This document shows positions 37,666-48,000 of a stretch of 64,000 nucleotides of DNA, piece after piece. The notes under the pieces are model-generated. The model was not told the DNA's origin and ran no database searches. It was given only the letters and a program-made list of their open reading frames with translations. Source of the stretch: an uncultured Verrucomicrobiae bacterium (GTDB lineage Bacteria; Verrucomicrobiota; Verrucomicrobiia; Limisphaerales; UBA1100); the NCBI GenBank assembly GCA_937775205.1, contig CALKBX010000005.1, positions 62,001 to 126,000 on the forward strand. Direction: 5' to 3'. Each line of letters opens with the position of its first letter. Position 1 is the first letter of the stretch. The position numbers and the translations under genes were made by a program.

Positions 37666-39009
37666 CTACTTTTTTTCGCTGATACAATAGAGGAAGCGGC
37701 GGCCTCGGAGGAACAATTGGTTGCCGGCGAGGGCGGGGGAGGCGTCCAGGCGGTCGTTGAGTTTGTTCTGGGCGAGGACTTCCAGTTTCTTGGCGCGCTT
37801 GAGGACGAGGGTGACTCCGTTGCGGCCGGTGATGTAAACTTTGCCGGCGGCACCGACGGGGGAACTGTAGACGTTGGAGACGTCGCGCAGGCGTTCGCGG
37901 TCGAGATGGGTTTCGCCGGTCTTGGCGTCGGTGATGGTAAGGAGGGCTTGGTTGGATTGGCTGTAAAATAGGAGGCCATCATAGAGCACGGGCGAGGGGA
38001 TGTAGGGCGTGCCGCGGTTTTTGCGCCAGAGGATTTTGTCGGTGCCGGTGATGTCGCCCCGGGCGGTGAGGGGGAGGGCGAGGAGCGAGTAGCCTTTGTA
38101 ACCGCTCATGCAATAGACCACGCCGTTTTCCACCACGGGGCAGGGGATGGCATTGCCGGTGAGGCCGGCGCATTGCCAGATGAGGTCGCCATTGGCGAGA
38201 TCGTAGCTGCGCACTTTGCCGGAGGCGGTGGTGATGACCTGCGTTTTGCCGCCGTGCCGCACGATGACCGGCGTGGCCCACGTGTTGCCTTCGGTGCGGT
38301 TCTTTTTCCAAATGGGTTCGCCGGTCTTGGCGTTGAGCACCTCGATGGTCGATTGCCTTTGATGATCGCGCACGATGACCAGTTTGCCGTCGTGAATCAC
38401 GGGCGAGCATCCTTCGCCGAGGTACGCGCCCATTTTCACTTGGCCGAGTTTGCGTTCCCAAAGTTTTTTACCGTTGAGATCGTAACAAAACAAACCGGCG
38501 GAACCGAACCAGCAATAGAGCCGCTCGCCATCGGTGGTGGGCGAGGCGGAGGCAAAATTATTGTCGCCGTGCGCGCCTTCGTGCGGGATCAATTTGGTGG
38601 CCGTCTTGCGCCAAACTTCCTCGCCCGTCTTTCGGTCGAGGCAGAGCACCACAAATTCATAAACCGTATTCGGATGTTTGATGCCGAACATGCGCTTCGG
38701 CTGATCCTCCGGGCGCGGCAGCGAGGGATCCACTTCGCCGGTATTGATGGCTGTGAGGATGAAAACCTTGTTGCCCCAAATGATCGGCGCGGCGCTTCCG
38801 TAGCCTTCGATGGCGATTTTCCACTGGATATTTTTCTCCTCGCTCCATTGCGTTGGCGGCTTGGCGGTGGGCGAAACGCCCGTGGCGCTGGGCCCGCGCC
38901 AGTGATGCCAGTTGTCGGCCTTGGTTTTTTCGAAGGAGGGAACCTCGGCGGCGGCCGCGGTGAACGTGAGGCCGAGCATTACGGCGAGGACGGGGTTGTG
39001 CGTTTTCAT
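37666..39009 (-). CDS. PQQ-like beta-propeller repeat protein, exported
   Basis: 447 residues with a signal peptide (MKTHNPVLAVMLGLTFTAAAA). The mature protein opens with NWHHWRGPSATGVSP, typical of exported PVC PQQ-repeat proteins, and has successive propeller blades with GKKLWERKLG, TGEPIWKKNRTEGNTWATP and NGDLIWQCAGLTGNA. It resembles BamB-type and quinoprotein propellers. No cytochrome motif and no obvious PQQ-ligand cluster were seen, so it may be a binding or scaffold propeller rather than a dehydrogenase. It begins 10 nt after the stop of the upstream propeller/dihaem gene and so forms an operon with it. Confidence 0.85.
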   Translation of the reverse strand: MKTHNPVLAVMLGLTFTAAAAEVPSFEKTKADNWHHWRGPSATGVSPTAKPPTQWSEEKNIQWKIAIEGYGSAAPIIWGNKVFILTAINTGEVDPSLPRPEDQPKRMFGIKHPNTVYEFVVLCLDRKTGEEVWRKTATKLIPHEGAHGDNNFASASPTTDGERLYCWFGSAGLFCYDLNGKKLWERKLGQVKMGAYLGEGCSPVIHDGKLVIVRDHQRQSTIEVLNAKTGEPIWKKNRTEGNTWATPVIVRHGGKTQVITTASGKVRSYDLANGDLIWQCAGLTGNAIPCPVVENGVVYCMSGYKGYSLLALPLTARGDITGTDKILWRKNRGTPYIPSPVLYDGLLFYSQSNQALLTITDAKTGETHLDRERLRDVSNVYSSPVGAAGKVYITGRNGVTLVLKRAKKLEVLAQNKLNDRLDASPALAGNQLFLRGRRFLYCISEKK

Positions 39010-39019
39010 TTCAGATAAT

Positions 39020-42000
39020 TTATTTGTTCGATTTCTCGGCGTGCTCGCGCAGGAGTTTGGCGAGTTGGGGGCGGAGTTTTTGGATTTTCTTGAGGTCTAC
39101 TTTGTTGGCGGTTGTGTTGTTGAGGCTGCGGTAAAAATTGGCCAAGCCTTCGTTCCAATCGCCGGAGACGGAATCGATGGGCGTGTCGCGGTTGTTGTTG
39201 CGCTGCGTCGTGCTCGCGCCTTTGGCGAGGAACAGTTTCACCATCTCGGTTCGGCCCATGAAGGCGGCGACGTGCAGGGGGGTGTTGCCGTCTTTGTTGG
39301 GAAACGAAAGGCGCGCGCCTTTTTCAATGAGGTGGCGGGCGATCTCCAGCCGGCCGTGGAACGCGGCGGTGCTAAGCGGTGAGCCGCCGTCTTCGGGCAA
39401 CGCGTTGAGCTTGGCGCCTTGGGCGATCATTTTTTTTACCGTGCTGAGGCTGCCGCTGGCGATGGCGTCCTTCAGTTGCTTGGCTTTCGCGACACCCTCC
39501 TTGACATGGAAAATGAAGTCGTTGCTGAACAGGCCACTTGGATTTTGCACCTGCAGAAAGTGGATGCCGATTTCAGGCAATGTCTCGAGCGTGATCACGA
39601 CGCGATCCTTTTTCTCGATCTTGATGGTTCCGGCGGCCTTCCTGCCGTTGACGATGAGGCTTGCGCCTTCGCGGATGTGGCGACCGCTGAGGGTCATCGT
39701 TTTGTTGTTGCCGGCGAGGGTTGGAAATTTTTGGCGGCCGCGTTGGCTGTGGATGGGGCCGAGCGTCCAAAGGGCCGGTTGCGGGTGATCGTAATCGGCG
39801 TTCGCGCCGTGACGGCCGGTGAAGGTGCCGATGAATTTTCCCTCGGCCGCGAGTGAAGCGAGTTGTTTGCGGGTGAATGACTTGCGGTTCCCATCGGTTT
39901 GGACGTAGGCGCCATTGAATTGGAATTTCACGGGCGTTGCCTTTGCGTTTTCGATGAACGCGCCTTCCACTTGAAGCACGACGCCGCCTTCGGTGGCGGA
40001 GGCTTCCAAGGCATCGAGCAACTCGCTAGTTAATTTTTCATTGGCGGTGGATTTGTTCAGCGTGACTTGACGCGCAAAGGAGCCAGAAAATCCAGTGCTG
40101 CCTTCGAGGACCATATCCCAAACGGGATCGAAACGCTTCAGCCCGCGCCAGGAAAGCCGCCACATTTTGCGTTCGGGAATGCCCTCGGCGGTGATGCGGC
40201 GATAGAAATCAAAGTCGATTATATTCAGCCGTCCCTGCGGCAGAATCAGAAAGCGGTCATACGCGCCACGCCAAGTGGGGGCGTCCATGCCGGTGCCGGG
40301 CGTGTTGCTGCTCACGAGGAAGGGCATGCGATGGCAGTCGCCGCAGACATTCGGCTTGGGCTTCCCCTCCAAGTTGCCCTTGATATGAAACAGCTCGAAG
40401 CCTTCCCGTGCGCGCTCGGACAATTCGTTGTCAAACGAGCGACGTTGCGCGGGAGGGTAAGTTACATTGAGCAAAAACTTCGCCATGTCATCACGTTCGC
40501 CCTTCGACAACAAACCAGCTTTGCCTTCGTCATTTTTTGTGGTGTCGCCATCCATCGCCATCGTCGTGGCGAGACCACCATCAATCAAATGCCGCGTCGT
40601 GCTTTCGGGCACATCGGCGCGGCTGTTTGGTTTCACGCGCTTGAAAATGTTGGCGCTGTTGTTGCCGCCGTAGGGATCGCCGGGGATGCCGTCCCAATGG
40701 AAGGGCGCGGTGTCGCGCAGGCCGCGCACGGGCATGGTGGAGCGCGGCATGATTTGCGTGCCGCGCGTGACAATCGGCGTTTTCAAAACCCAAAGCAACT
40801 GGTCGGTGTGTCCATCGGGATGACAACTGGCGCAGGAAAAAGTAGAAGTGGTGGACGCGGCAGCGGTGTTAAACGCAATGCGCCCGCGTTTGAAGTCGGC
40901 GTGTGTTGAGTCGTGCAGTGTGATGGTCGACTGCACCTCGAGCTTCGCGGGATTGGATACATCGACCAGCGAAACGGTGTTGGCCACGGCATTGAACACC
41001 CACGCTGTTCCGTCGCCCAATGCGATGCCCCGCGGGACTGCGCCGACGTCTGTGCGGCCGAGGATTTTTCCGGTGGCGGCATCGACGGTCAAGAGCTTGT
41101 CCGAGCCGGCGGCGGTGACAAACAGTGTGGAGTCGTCCGCGCTAACTTGAATGGCAAATGGCGTGGCGAGCGCTTCGCCTTGTTTTGGATGGCTCGGCGG
41201 TAGCGGTTCGAGTTCGATGAATTCGGGTTTCCGCGCGTTGTTGCCATCAAACTCAACGCGGGTGATTTGGTTGAGGAACGCGCGGTTTTGCAATTCCTTC
41301 AAGCCGTGTTTCTTGGTGCCGGCCCGGCCGTTGACTTCGTTGCGGGCATCGGTTTGGGCGATAAAGACGCGGCCCTTGGAATCCACCGCGAGGCCGTAGA
41401 GCAGCGTGCCGAGCGTGTTCACGGTTTTGATGAGGCGATCGGTTTTGGTGTCAAAAATATAAAGGTCGCGGTCCGGCACGCGCGGGTGTTTCACGATGTC
41501 CGTCTTGTGGCCGAGCGACAGGACGTTGTTGTTGGCGATGGAATGTTCGTGGGCGTTGAACGTGACCAAATCGCCGTCAATTTTATAGCCGCCGGAAAGC
41601 TGTGTCTTGTTGTTTGATTCAAACGGGATGACGTACAGCTTGCCGCCGCGAACGACAATGGCGCGCGGATCCTGCGCGGTGATGGTGAGCCGCTTGGTGA
41701 TCTTGCGCGTGGCGACGTTGACGACGGCGATTTTATTTTCCGACGACAGCGCGACGTACGCCTTTTCGTTGCCGGCAAAGGCGATGCCCACCGGCTCGTC
41801 GAACCGCGTTGCCTTGGTTTGAGGATTGAAGTCCTGCACAGTTGCGATGACGTGCAAGTGCGTTGGGCTCGCGGGATCGGTGTCGATGACGCTGACCGAA
41901 TCGGAAACATGATTCGCGACCCAAACCTCCTTGCCATCCGGCCGCACCGCGAGGCTCACCGGATCGATGCCCACATCAATGCGGGAAATGATTTTCCGCG

Positions 42001-42283
42001 ACTTGGCGTCGATGACATCCACCGTATCCGAAGGCGTGTTCACGACAAACACGCGGCCGCCGTGCAGCGCAATCGGCTTCGCGTGCGGGCTCATGAGCGA
42101 TGGATGCCCAATCGCAGTCGGCGGCTTGGGCGTCTGCGCAGCTGCGTTCTGGTGGGGTTGTTTCGTAGGCGGCTTGGGCTTATCTGGCGACTGATTGAAG
42201 CTGTAAACGAGATAAGCCGTGTAGCCCAACAAGATTACAATCAGATGGCGTTTGTTAAAAGTGTTGCAGATTCGAGTTATCAT
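39020..42283 (-). CDS. YVTN propeller / dihaem cytochrome / ankyrin fusion protein
   Basis: 1087 residues. One hydrophobic N-terminal segment (HLIVILLGYTAYLVYSF) acts as signal or anchor and is followed by a Pro/Lys-rich linker. A seven-bladed YVTN-type propeller (DTVDVIDAKSRKIISRIDVG) spans about residues 55-440. A two-haem domain carries C484-ASC-H488 and C647-GDC-H651, in the style of MauG/cytochrome c peroxidase-like proteins. An IPT-like beta region (~840-935) precedes ankyrin repeats (~945-1050: GGSPLSTAAFHGRLEIARHL, NTPLHVAAFMGRTEMVKLFL). The role is probably periplasmic redox with a protein-binding tail; the substrate is unknown. Ankyrin repeats on an exported haem protein are unusual. 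It is the first gene of an operon with the PQQ-like gene. Confidence 0.85.
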   Translation of the reverse strand: MITRICNTFNKRHLIVILLGYTAYLVYSFNQSPDKPKPPTKQPHQNAAAQTPKPPTAIGHPSLMSPHAKPIALHGGRVFVVNTPSDTVDVIDAKSRKIISRIDVGIDPVSLAVRPDGKEVWVANHVSDSVSVIDTDPASPTHLHVIATVQDFNPQTKATRFDEPVGIAFAGNEKAYVALSSENKIAVVNVATRKITKRLTITAQDPRAIVVRGGKLYVIPFESNNKTQLSGGYKIDGDLVTFNAHEHSIANNNVLSLGHKTDIVKHPRVPDRDLYIFDTKTDRLIKTVNTLGTLLYGLAVDSKGRVFIAQTDARNEVNGRAGTKKHGLKELQNRAFLNQITRVEFDGNNARKPEFIELEPLPPSHPKQGEALATPFAIQVSADDSTLFVTAAGSDKLLTVDAATGKILGRTDVGAVPRGIALGDGTAWVFNAVANTVSLVDVSNPAKLEVQSTITLHDSTHADFKRGRIAFNTAAASTTSTFSCASCHPDGHTDQLLWVLKTPIVTRGTQIMPRSTMPVRGLRDTAPFHWDGIPGDPYGGNNSANIFKRVKPNSRADVPESTTRHLIDGGLATTMAMDGDTTKNDEGKAGLLSKGERDDMAKFLLNVTYPPAQRRSFDNELSERAREGFELFHIKGNLEGKPKPNVCGDCHRMPFLVSSNTPGTGMDAPTWRGAYDRFLILPQGRLNIIDFDFYRRITAEGIPERKMWRLSWRGLKRFDPVWDMVLEGSTGFSGSFARQVTLNKSTANEKLTSELLDALEASATEGGVVLQVEGAFIENAKATPVKFQFNGAYVQTDGNRKSFTRKQLASLAAEGKFIGTFTGRHGANADYDHPQPALWTLGPIHSQRGRQKFPTLAGNNKTMTLSGRHIREGASLIVNGRKAAGTIKIEKKDRVVITLETLPEIGIHFLQVQNPSGLFSNDFIFHVKEGVAKAKQLKDAIASGSLSTVKKMIAQGAKLNALPEDGGSPLSTAAFHGRLEIARHLIEKGARLSFPNKDGNTPLHVAAFMGRTEMVKLFLAKGASTTQRNNNRDTPIDSVSGDWNEGLANFYRSLNNTTANKVDLKKIQKLRPQLAKLLREHAEKSNK

Positions 42284-42693
42284 TTTTGTTGTGGGTTTGC
42301 GATTTCGGGTCTGTAAGTGAAGCGATGTCTTTCAGCCCCTCGATACCAACGGTGTTTTCTGTTTCTGTTCGCTGAAAGCCTCGTGCCAAATGGGGAGGGT
42401 CATTGGCGCGCGCGCTTTATTTTTGCCGTTTCAAATCCTCTCATCACCGGTACTCTCATAGAATATGTTCGTTTCGTTGAAAGGGTTACATTGCCTTGAT
42501 TTGGGCGTGCGGGCAATCGAGAAATCCGGCCGATTGCTCGGTGGAAAAGACCGAAAATACGGTGCCCCTGAAAAAGTGCGTAACTATTCTGATTTTTGGA
42601 CATATCATTTACAGAGGAATCACTTAAACCCACAGGTTTCAATTGGGAGTCAGCAAAATGGGAATCATCGCGCCTGAAAAATCGGACTAGTAA
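42284..42693. other. intergenic region without recognisable genes
   Basis: This 410-bp stretch lies between two minus-strand genes. Short ORFs on both strands lack family resemblance and ribosome binding sites. It should contain the promoter of the 42283 gene, but no clear -35/-10 pair or hairpin terminator was found. Confidence 0.4.
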
Positions 42694-44841
42694 TCACTTC
42701 AATGGCGAGAAATCCAATGGCTTGAGATACAGCCTTGCTGGTTTCTTAATTAGCAGCTTGCCTTCACGCTGTGAATCGCGCGCAACCTTTTGCCAATCGG
42801 GATTCTGACTGAAAGCCTGCCAGTTTTTATCCGCCTTTTCACGGCTCTCGTGATGAATCAAGTAGATCAAAGTGTTCTCTGATTCAGGCCGGTCATAGGG
42901 GGTCCAGTAGCCGATATTACCCATGCCGTTCTTCGTGAAAATTCTTGTGGTGTGGTTGGCGAATCGCGCGTTGAGTGCGTTTAGTTTATTTTCAGCAGCC
43001 GTGTAGGTGCGTAACTCATAAATTCCACCGACCTTGGTGCTGAGAGTGGGAACTTTTGCCGAATAATCATTAGCCGACATGAAAATACTCGTGGGGCGTT
43101 CGCTGAGCAGGCGTTGGAATTCCGGCTGCTCAAGCACGCGCTTCCATTCGGGATCGTGCGTGAAGGCGTTCCAGTTTTGGTATGCGGCGTAGCGGGAAGG
43201 GTGCTTGAGAATGTAAACGAACCGTCGCCGTTCCTTGGCCGTGCCGTCGGTGGGCAGCCAGTAGCCGATGGGCTCCATGCGGTGTTTCTTGAACAGGCGG
43301 TCCGTGTGGTTCTGGAAACGCTTGATGAGATGGCTCAGCCGGTCCTCGGACGCGGCGTAGATGCGCAGTTCGTACACGCGGCCGGCGTCCACACGCGGCA
43401 TGCGCGGGGAACGATCGGGCAAAGTGGGCGCGGGCTCGCCTTTTTCCACGCCCAAGGCTACGGAAAGTGGCGCGCGGAAAATCCACGCAAGGTTGTCCGA
43501 AATCTTGTTGCTCGAGTCATGGCCGCCGATAAAGATTTCCCTGGGATCAAACGGCGACCGACAAAAGGCGCGAGGCGAAACGAGCAGTGTCTTGCCCGGC
43601 GCGTACGGGCCGTTGACCTCGTGCACGGTGTATTTTCCGGCGGCAGTGCGCAGGGCGAAGAGGGCACCACCGTAGAAGCGGCTGCCTTTCCACATCCGCT
43701 CCGGCTTGCCGGCCATACTGCCGTAAAAACCGATGATTTGCACGGGCGCACCGGTGGCGGGATGGGGGACGGTGTACATCATGTTATGCCCGCCGAGGGT
43801 GTAAGGGACTTTCACGCCGAGGTGGCGGCTCATGAGCTGGCCGAGGTTGGCCTCGTTGTGCAGCGTGTAGCCGCCCTTGCCATCGGGATCGAGCCGCTTC
43901 ACCTGACTTTGCGAATGCTCGCCGGGTGCCCACACGAAGAGCAACGACTGGCCCTTGCCGTTGGGGTTGGGAATGGTGGTCAGTCCGCGGATGCCGCCCA
44001 CGTCGGTATCCGTGTCCTCGGCGAGGTTGAGAATTTCCTCCCAACGCGGGCGTTTGCCGTCGATGCGGCGGAAGATGGACGGCCCCTCGGAAAAGTGCAG
44101 GGCGTTATTGGCTTCGGCAATGCCCAGCGGGCGCGTGAAGAAGCTGCCCTTTTCCAGGAACGGAAACTCCACGTGCCGATCCCAGCGGATGCGCGAGGGC
44201 TCGCGCGAATCGTACACACCGCTGATGATGCCGGGATTGCCGAGCAGCAGGAAGATGCGGTCGATGCCGGTCACGCGATCGCGGTACACCTGCAAATCGC
44301 GCGGCACCCAGCGCACGCCACCCGCATTGGAGCCGTGCCGTACGAGGGTGTGATGCCATTTGCCCGCATCATCATCACGGACCCAGACTGACACCGCGCC
44401 GCCCCGTTCGAAATTCGCTCCGGCAGCCATCACCAGCAGTTGCACCGGCGCATTGAGCACGCGGCCTTCGCCCGTGGTGGAGAAGGAAACGGACTTGAGA
44501 ATATTGCCCTTCATGAATTCCAGCCCGAGGTCATTGGCCCGGCCGAGATCGAGGTCCACCTGCCAACGCCCGTCGGCCTTGTCCAGACGCAGCACCTGTG
44601 CGGATTGTTTCTGGCCCTCGGGCGGGATCACCCACCGCGCGTCGAGCCAGTAGCCGTTGGCGGCATAAAGTTTCTCCTTGTGCGCCGCCAGATGCATAAT
44701 TTCTGAGCCACCGGCATACGCGCCGTTTTTATCAAGATACCCCGCATCATAGCTTTGCATCCACTTGGCCGGCGCGGCGAATGCGGTCGTGGAAACAGCA
44801 AAGCATAAAGAGAGACTAAAAAATGTATTGGTAATCATCAC
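42694..44841 (-). CDS. exported beta-propeller-like protein with two C-terminal NIPSNAP domains
   Basis: 715 residues with a signal peptide (to about AFAAPA). Residues ~25-470 look like a large all-beta, propeller-type domain (GGSEIMHLAAHKEKLYAANG, GGIRGLTTIPNPNGKGQSLL, LGGHNMMYTVPHPATGAPVQ). Two NIPSNAP-type ferredoxin-like domains follow: VYELRIYAASEDRLSHLIKR with MEPIGYWLP (about 490-595) and IYELRTYTAAENKLNALNAR with MGNIGYWTP (about 610-710). NIPSNAP domains are small dimeric alpha/beta barrels of unclear chemistry. A tandem pair on one chain could pair with itself. It is transcribed divergently from the 44982 gene. Confidence 0.8.
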   Translation of the reverse strand: MMITNTFFSLSLCFAVSTTAFAAPAKWMQSYDAGYLDKNGAYAGGSEIMHLAAHKEKLYAANGYWLDARWVIPPEGQKQSAQVLRLDKADGRWQVDLDLGRANDLGLEFMKGNILKSVSFSTTGEGRVLNAPVQLLVMAAGANFERGGAVSVWVRDDDAGKWHHTLVRHGSNAGGVRWVPRDLQVYRDRVTGIDRIFLLLGNPGIISGVYDSREPSRIRWDRHVEFPFLEKGSFFTRPLGIAEANNALHFSEGPSIFRRIDGKRPRWEEILNLAEDTDTDVGGIRGLTTIPNPNGKGQSLLFVWAPGEHSQSQVKRLDPDGKGGYTLHNEANLGQLMSRHLGVKVPYTLGGHNMMYTVPHPATGAPVQIIGFYGSMAGKPERMWKGSRFYGGALFALRTAAGKYTVHEVNGPYAPGKTLLVSPRAFCRSPFDPREIFIGGHDSSNKISDNLAWIFRAPLSVALGVEKGEPAPTLPDRSPRMPRVDAGRVYELRIYAASEDRLSHLIKRFQNHTDRLFKKHRMEPIGYWLPTDGTAKERRRFVYILKHPSRYAAYQNWNAFTHDPEWKRVLEQPEFQRLLSERPTSIFMSANDYSAKVPTLSTKVGGIYELRTYTAAENKLNALNARFANHTTRIFTKNGMGNIGYWTPYDRPESENTLIYLIHHESREKADKNWQAFSQNPDWQKVARDSQREGKLLIKKPARLYLKPLDFSPLK

Positions 44842-44970
44842 CGGGTTATTGCTCTTAACAGCAAAGCGTTACGTTGAGGGAAAGAGAGTGTTTGGAGCAA
44901 GTGCATTTCACGAGCGCCGACGGAACCAGAGCGCGACTTTTCCTTGCGGGGATCCTGGCGCGATGTGAAG

Positions 44971-45011
44971 ATGCCCTTCCCATGAAATCTTTTATAGCGC
45001 TTCTTTGTGTT
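44971..45011 (+). repeat. shared leader/signal-peptide DNA, copy 1
   Basis: The 41 nt match 48161-48201 at 39 positions: 11 nt before the ATG plus the first 30 coding nt (MKSFIALLCV). The genes behind the two copies, an SGNH-like/propeller/cytochrome protein and a sulfatase, are unrelated. Confidence 0.85.
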
Positions 45012-48000
45012 GGGTTTGCCTTGAGTGGTCCGTTGCGGGCGAAGCCCAAGTCGCCTTCGCCTTTGAAGATTGAATCGGGCACACATCTGGTGCTGCTCGG
45101 CAATGGTCTTGGCTCGCGCATGATGCGCTATGGACATTTTGAAACAGAAATGCAGCGGCGCTATGCCACCCACAAACTTTTTATCCGAAACATGTGCGAT
45201 GAGGGTAATACACCTGCTTTCCGCCCGCATTCTGGTCGCAACGATCCCTGGCCGTTTCCCGGTGCGGAAAAATATCGCACTCTCAGTAAAGCGCGTGACC
45301 GCTGGGGTTCAGGTCATGCAGGTAATGGATTTTACGAAAAGCCCGACCAATGGCTCACCCGTCTGAAGGCCGATGTGATTGTGGCCTTCTTCGGCTTCAA
45401 TGAATCATTCGAAGGCGCGGCGGGGTTGGAGCGGTTCAAGTCGGAGCTAACGGATTTTATTAAACACACACGTGCACAAAAATACAATGGCCGATCCGCG
45501 CCGCAGTTGGCGCTGGTCTCACCCATTGCCTTCGAGGATCTCTCGGCCACTCACGGCACACCCGATGGCAAGGTGGCAAACACAAACCTTGCGATATATA
45601 CCGCTGCCATGGAGGACGTGGCGCGCCGGCATGGAGTGTTATATCTCGATTTATTTTCCGTGACACATGGTTGGTTTAAAAATGCCAAGGCGCCTTTGAC
45701 ACGTGACGGGGCCCTTTTGAACGAGGCGGGTTATCAACGTCTTGCGCCTGTGTTGGCCGATGGGTTGTTCGGGGGGGCGGTGGTGAGAGGAAGTTCGGCC
45801 AAAATTCTGGAAGTTGTGCGCGAGAAGAATTGGTTTTGGCACAAGTATTATAAGATTCCAAATGGGGTACACGTTTACGGACGCCGCCACCGGCCTTATG
45901 GCCCTCATAATTATCCGCATGAGCTACAGAAGATTGAGCAGATGGTCGCCAATCGGGATGAGTTGATTTGGTCAACCCTTGCTGGCAAACCTTTCGACGT
46001 TGCTGCGGCAGATTCAAATACGCATGAGATACCGCAGATTGGGAAACCCAATCCGGGCATCAAATATAAATATGGAGAGGAGGCACTGGCCACGATCAAG
46101 TTAGCAAAGGGTTACAAGATTGAACTGTTTGCTTCCGAGCAGGAGTTCAAGAATCTTGCCAACCCCTCGCAGTTGTCCTTCGACAATAAGGGTCGGTTGT
46201 GGGTTGCCACCATGCCGACCTATCCGCACTACAAACCCGGCAACCCAAAACCCAATGACAAGTTGATTATTCTTGAGGACACCAATGGTGACGGGAAAGC
46301 GGATAAGGAAACGGTGTTTGTTGATGACCTGCATCTGCCGTTGGGCTTTGAGTTCGCACCCGAAGGCGTGTACGTGTCACAGGGTACGGATCTTATCTTG
46401 CTCAAGGATACTAACGGCGATGACCGCGCCGATGCGCGTGAGATTGTTCTGAGCGGTTTTGATGATCATGACACGCATCACGCGATTAGCGCCTTTTGCA
46501 TTGATCCATCCGGTGCGTTGATCATGGGCGAAGGTACGTTTCTGCATTCAAACGTGGAAACGGCTTACGGCCCCGTGCGCAGTTCCAACGGCGGGTTCTT
46601 TCGCTATAGCCCACAGCGCAAAAAACTTGATCGGATCTGTCGCGTGTCTATCCCCAATCCGTGGGGCACTGCTTTTGATGAATGGGGCCAGGACTTTTTC
46701 ACTGACACCTCTGGTCCTGAACTGCGCTGGATGTTGCCCGCGTCGATCAACGTGAAGTACGGCGATTTTGCGCCTAAGCCATGGGACCTGCTGGAGCAAC
46801 ACAAGGTGAGGCCGACTTCCGGTTTGGAGTTTGTCTCCAGTCGTCATTTTCCAGACGAAGTGCAGGGTGATGTGTTGATCAACAACACTATCGGATTCCA
46901 AGGCACCAAACAGCATCGTATGCTCGATGATGGTGCGGCGTTGCGCGTGGTGTATCGGCACGATTTACTGGTTAGCAACGATCGTAACTTTCGCCCCGTG
47001 GATATGGAGTTTGCCCCGGACGGCTCGCTGTACATGGCCGATTGGCACAACGCACTTATCGGCCACATGCAACACAATGCCCGTGACCCAAATCGTGACC
47101 ACGCGCATGGTCGTATTTTCCGCATCACCTATCCTGCACGACCGCTGGTGGAGCCCGCCAAAATCGCTGGCGTGCCCATCAGGAAACTGCTCGAGAATCT
47201 CAAGCTGCCAGAGTACCGCACGCGCTATCGTACCCGCCGTGAATTGCGCGGCCGCGACCCCGAACAGGTCTTGGTCGCAGTGAAAGCCTGGACTAAAGCA
47301 CTCAATCAAAGTGATCCGGCCTATGAACATCATCTAGTGGAGGCTCTTTGGGTGACGTGGGGATTGAATCGAATCGATGAAACACTTCTGCGTGAATTAC
47401 TACAGGCTAATGATTTCCGGGCCCGTTGTGCTGCCGTGCGAGTGCTGCGCTACAACGGCCATCGAATTAAGAATCAGGCTGCGTTGTTGGCTGCCGCTGC
47501 TAAAGACTCCCACGGTCGTGTGCGACTGGAAGCCACTGTTGCTGCCACATGGTTGGCTCCTGATCCGGGTCGTGCTGTTTTTGACCAGGCACCGGCCAAT
47601 GATCACAAACGGCTGAACGATGTGTATGGCGCGATGAAACGGCTATTCGAAGGCTTGCCGATTCAATCTTCTGTCCGCTCGACACCCAAGACCCATCTCA
47701 CTGGCAAAGATCGCGAGCTCTTCCTTAAAGGCGTTGAGGTTTACAGCCGCGAAGGCCACTGTATCACCTGCCATCAACCCTCTGGCGAAGGCTTGCCCGC
47801 GGCTCAATTTCCACCGTTGGCGGGCTCACAATGGGTAACCGGCAGCAGCGAACGCCTCACCAAGTTGGTTCTCCACGGCATGACCGGCCCCGTAGAGGTG
47901 AAAGGCACGCGCTATCCAGGTACTGTGCCGATGATCCCCTTCAAGCATCTTAGCGATGATGAAATCGCCGGTGTGCTCACCTATATTCGTAATGCCTTCG

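Noticed and set aside
37290..37982. Pro/Arg/Ser-rich 230-residue minus-strand frame
   Set aside because: It runs through the GC-rich imperfect repeats and antisense of the leader repeat and overlaps the PQQ-like gene out of frame; low complexity and no ribosome binding site.
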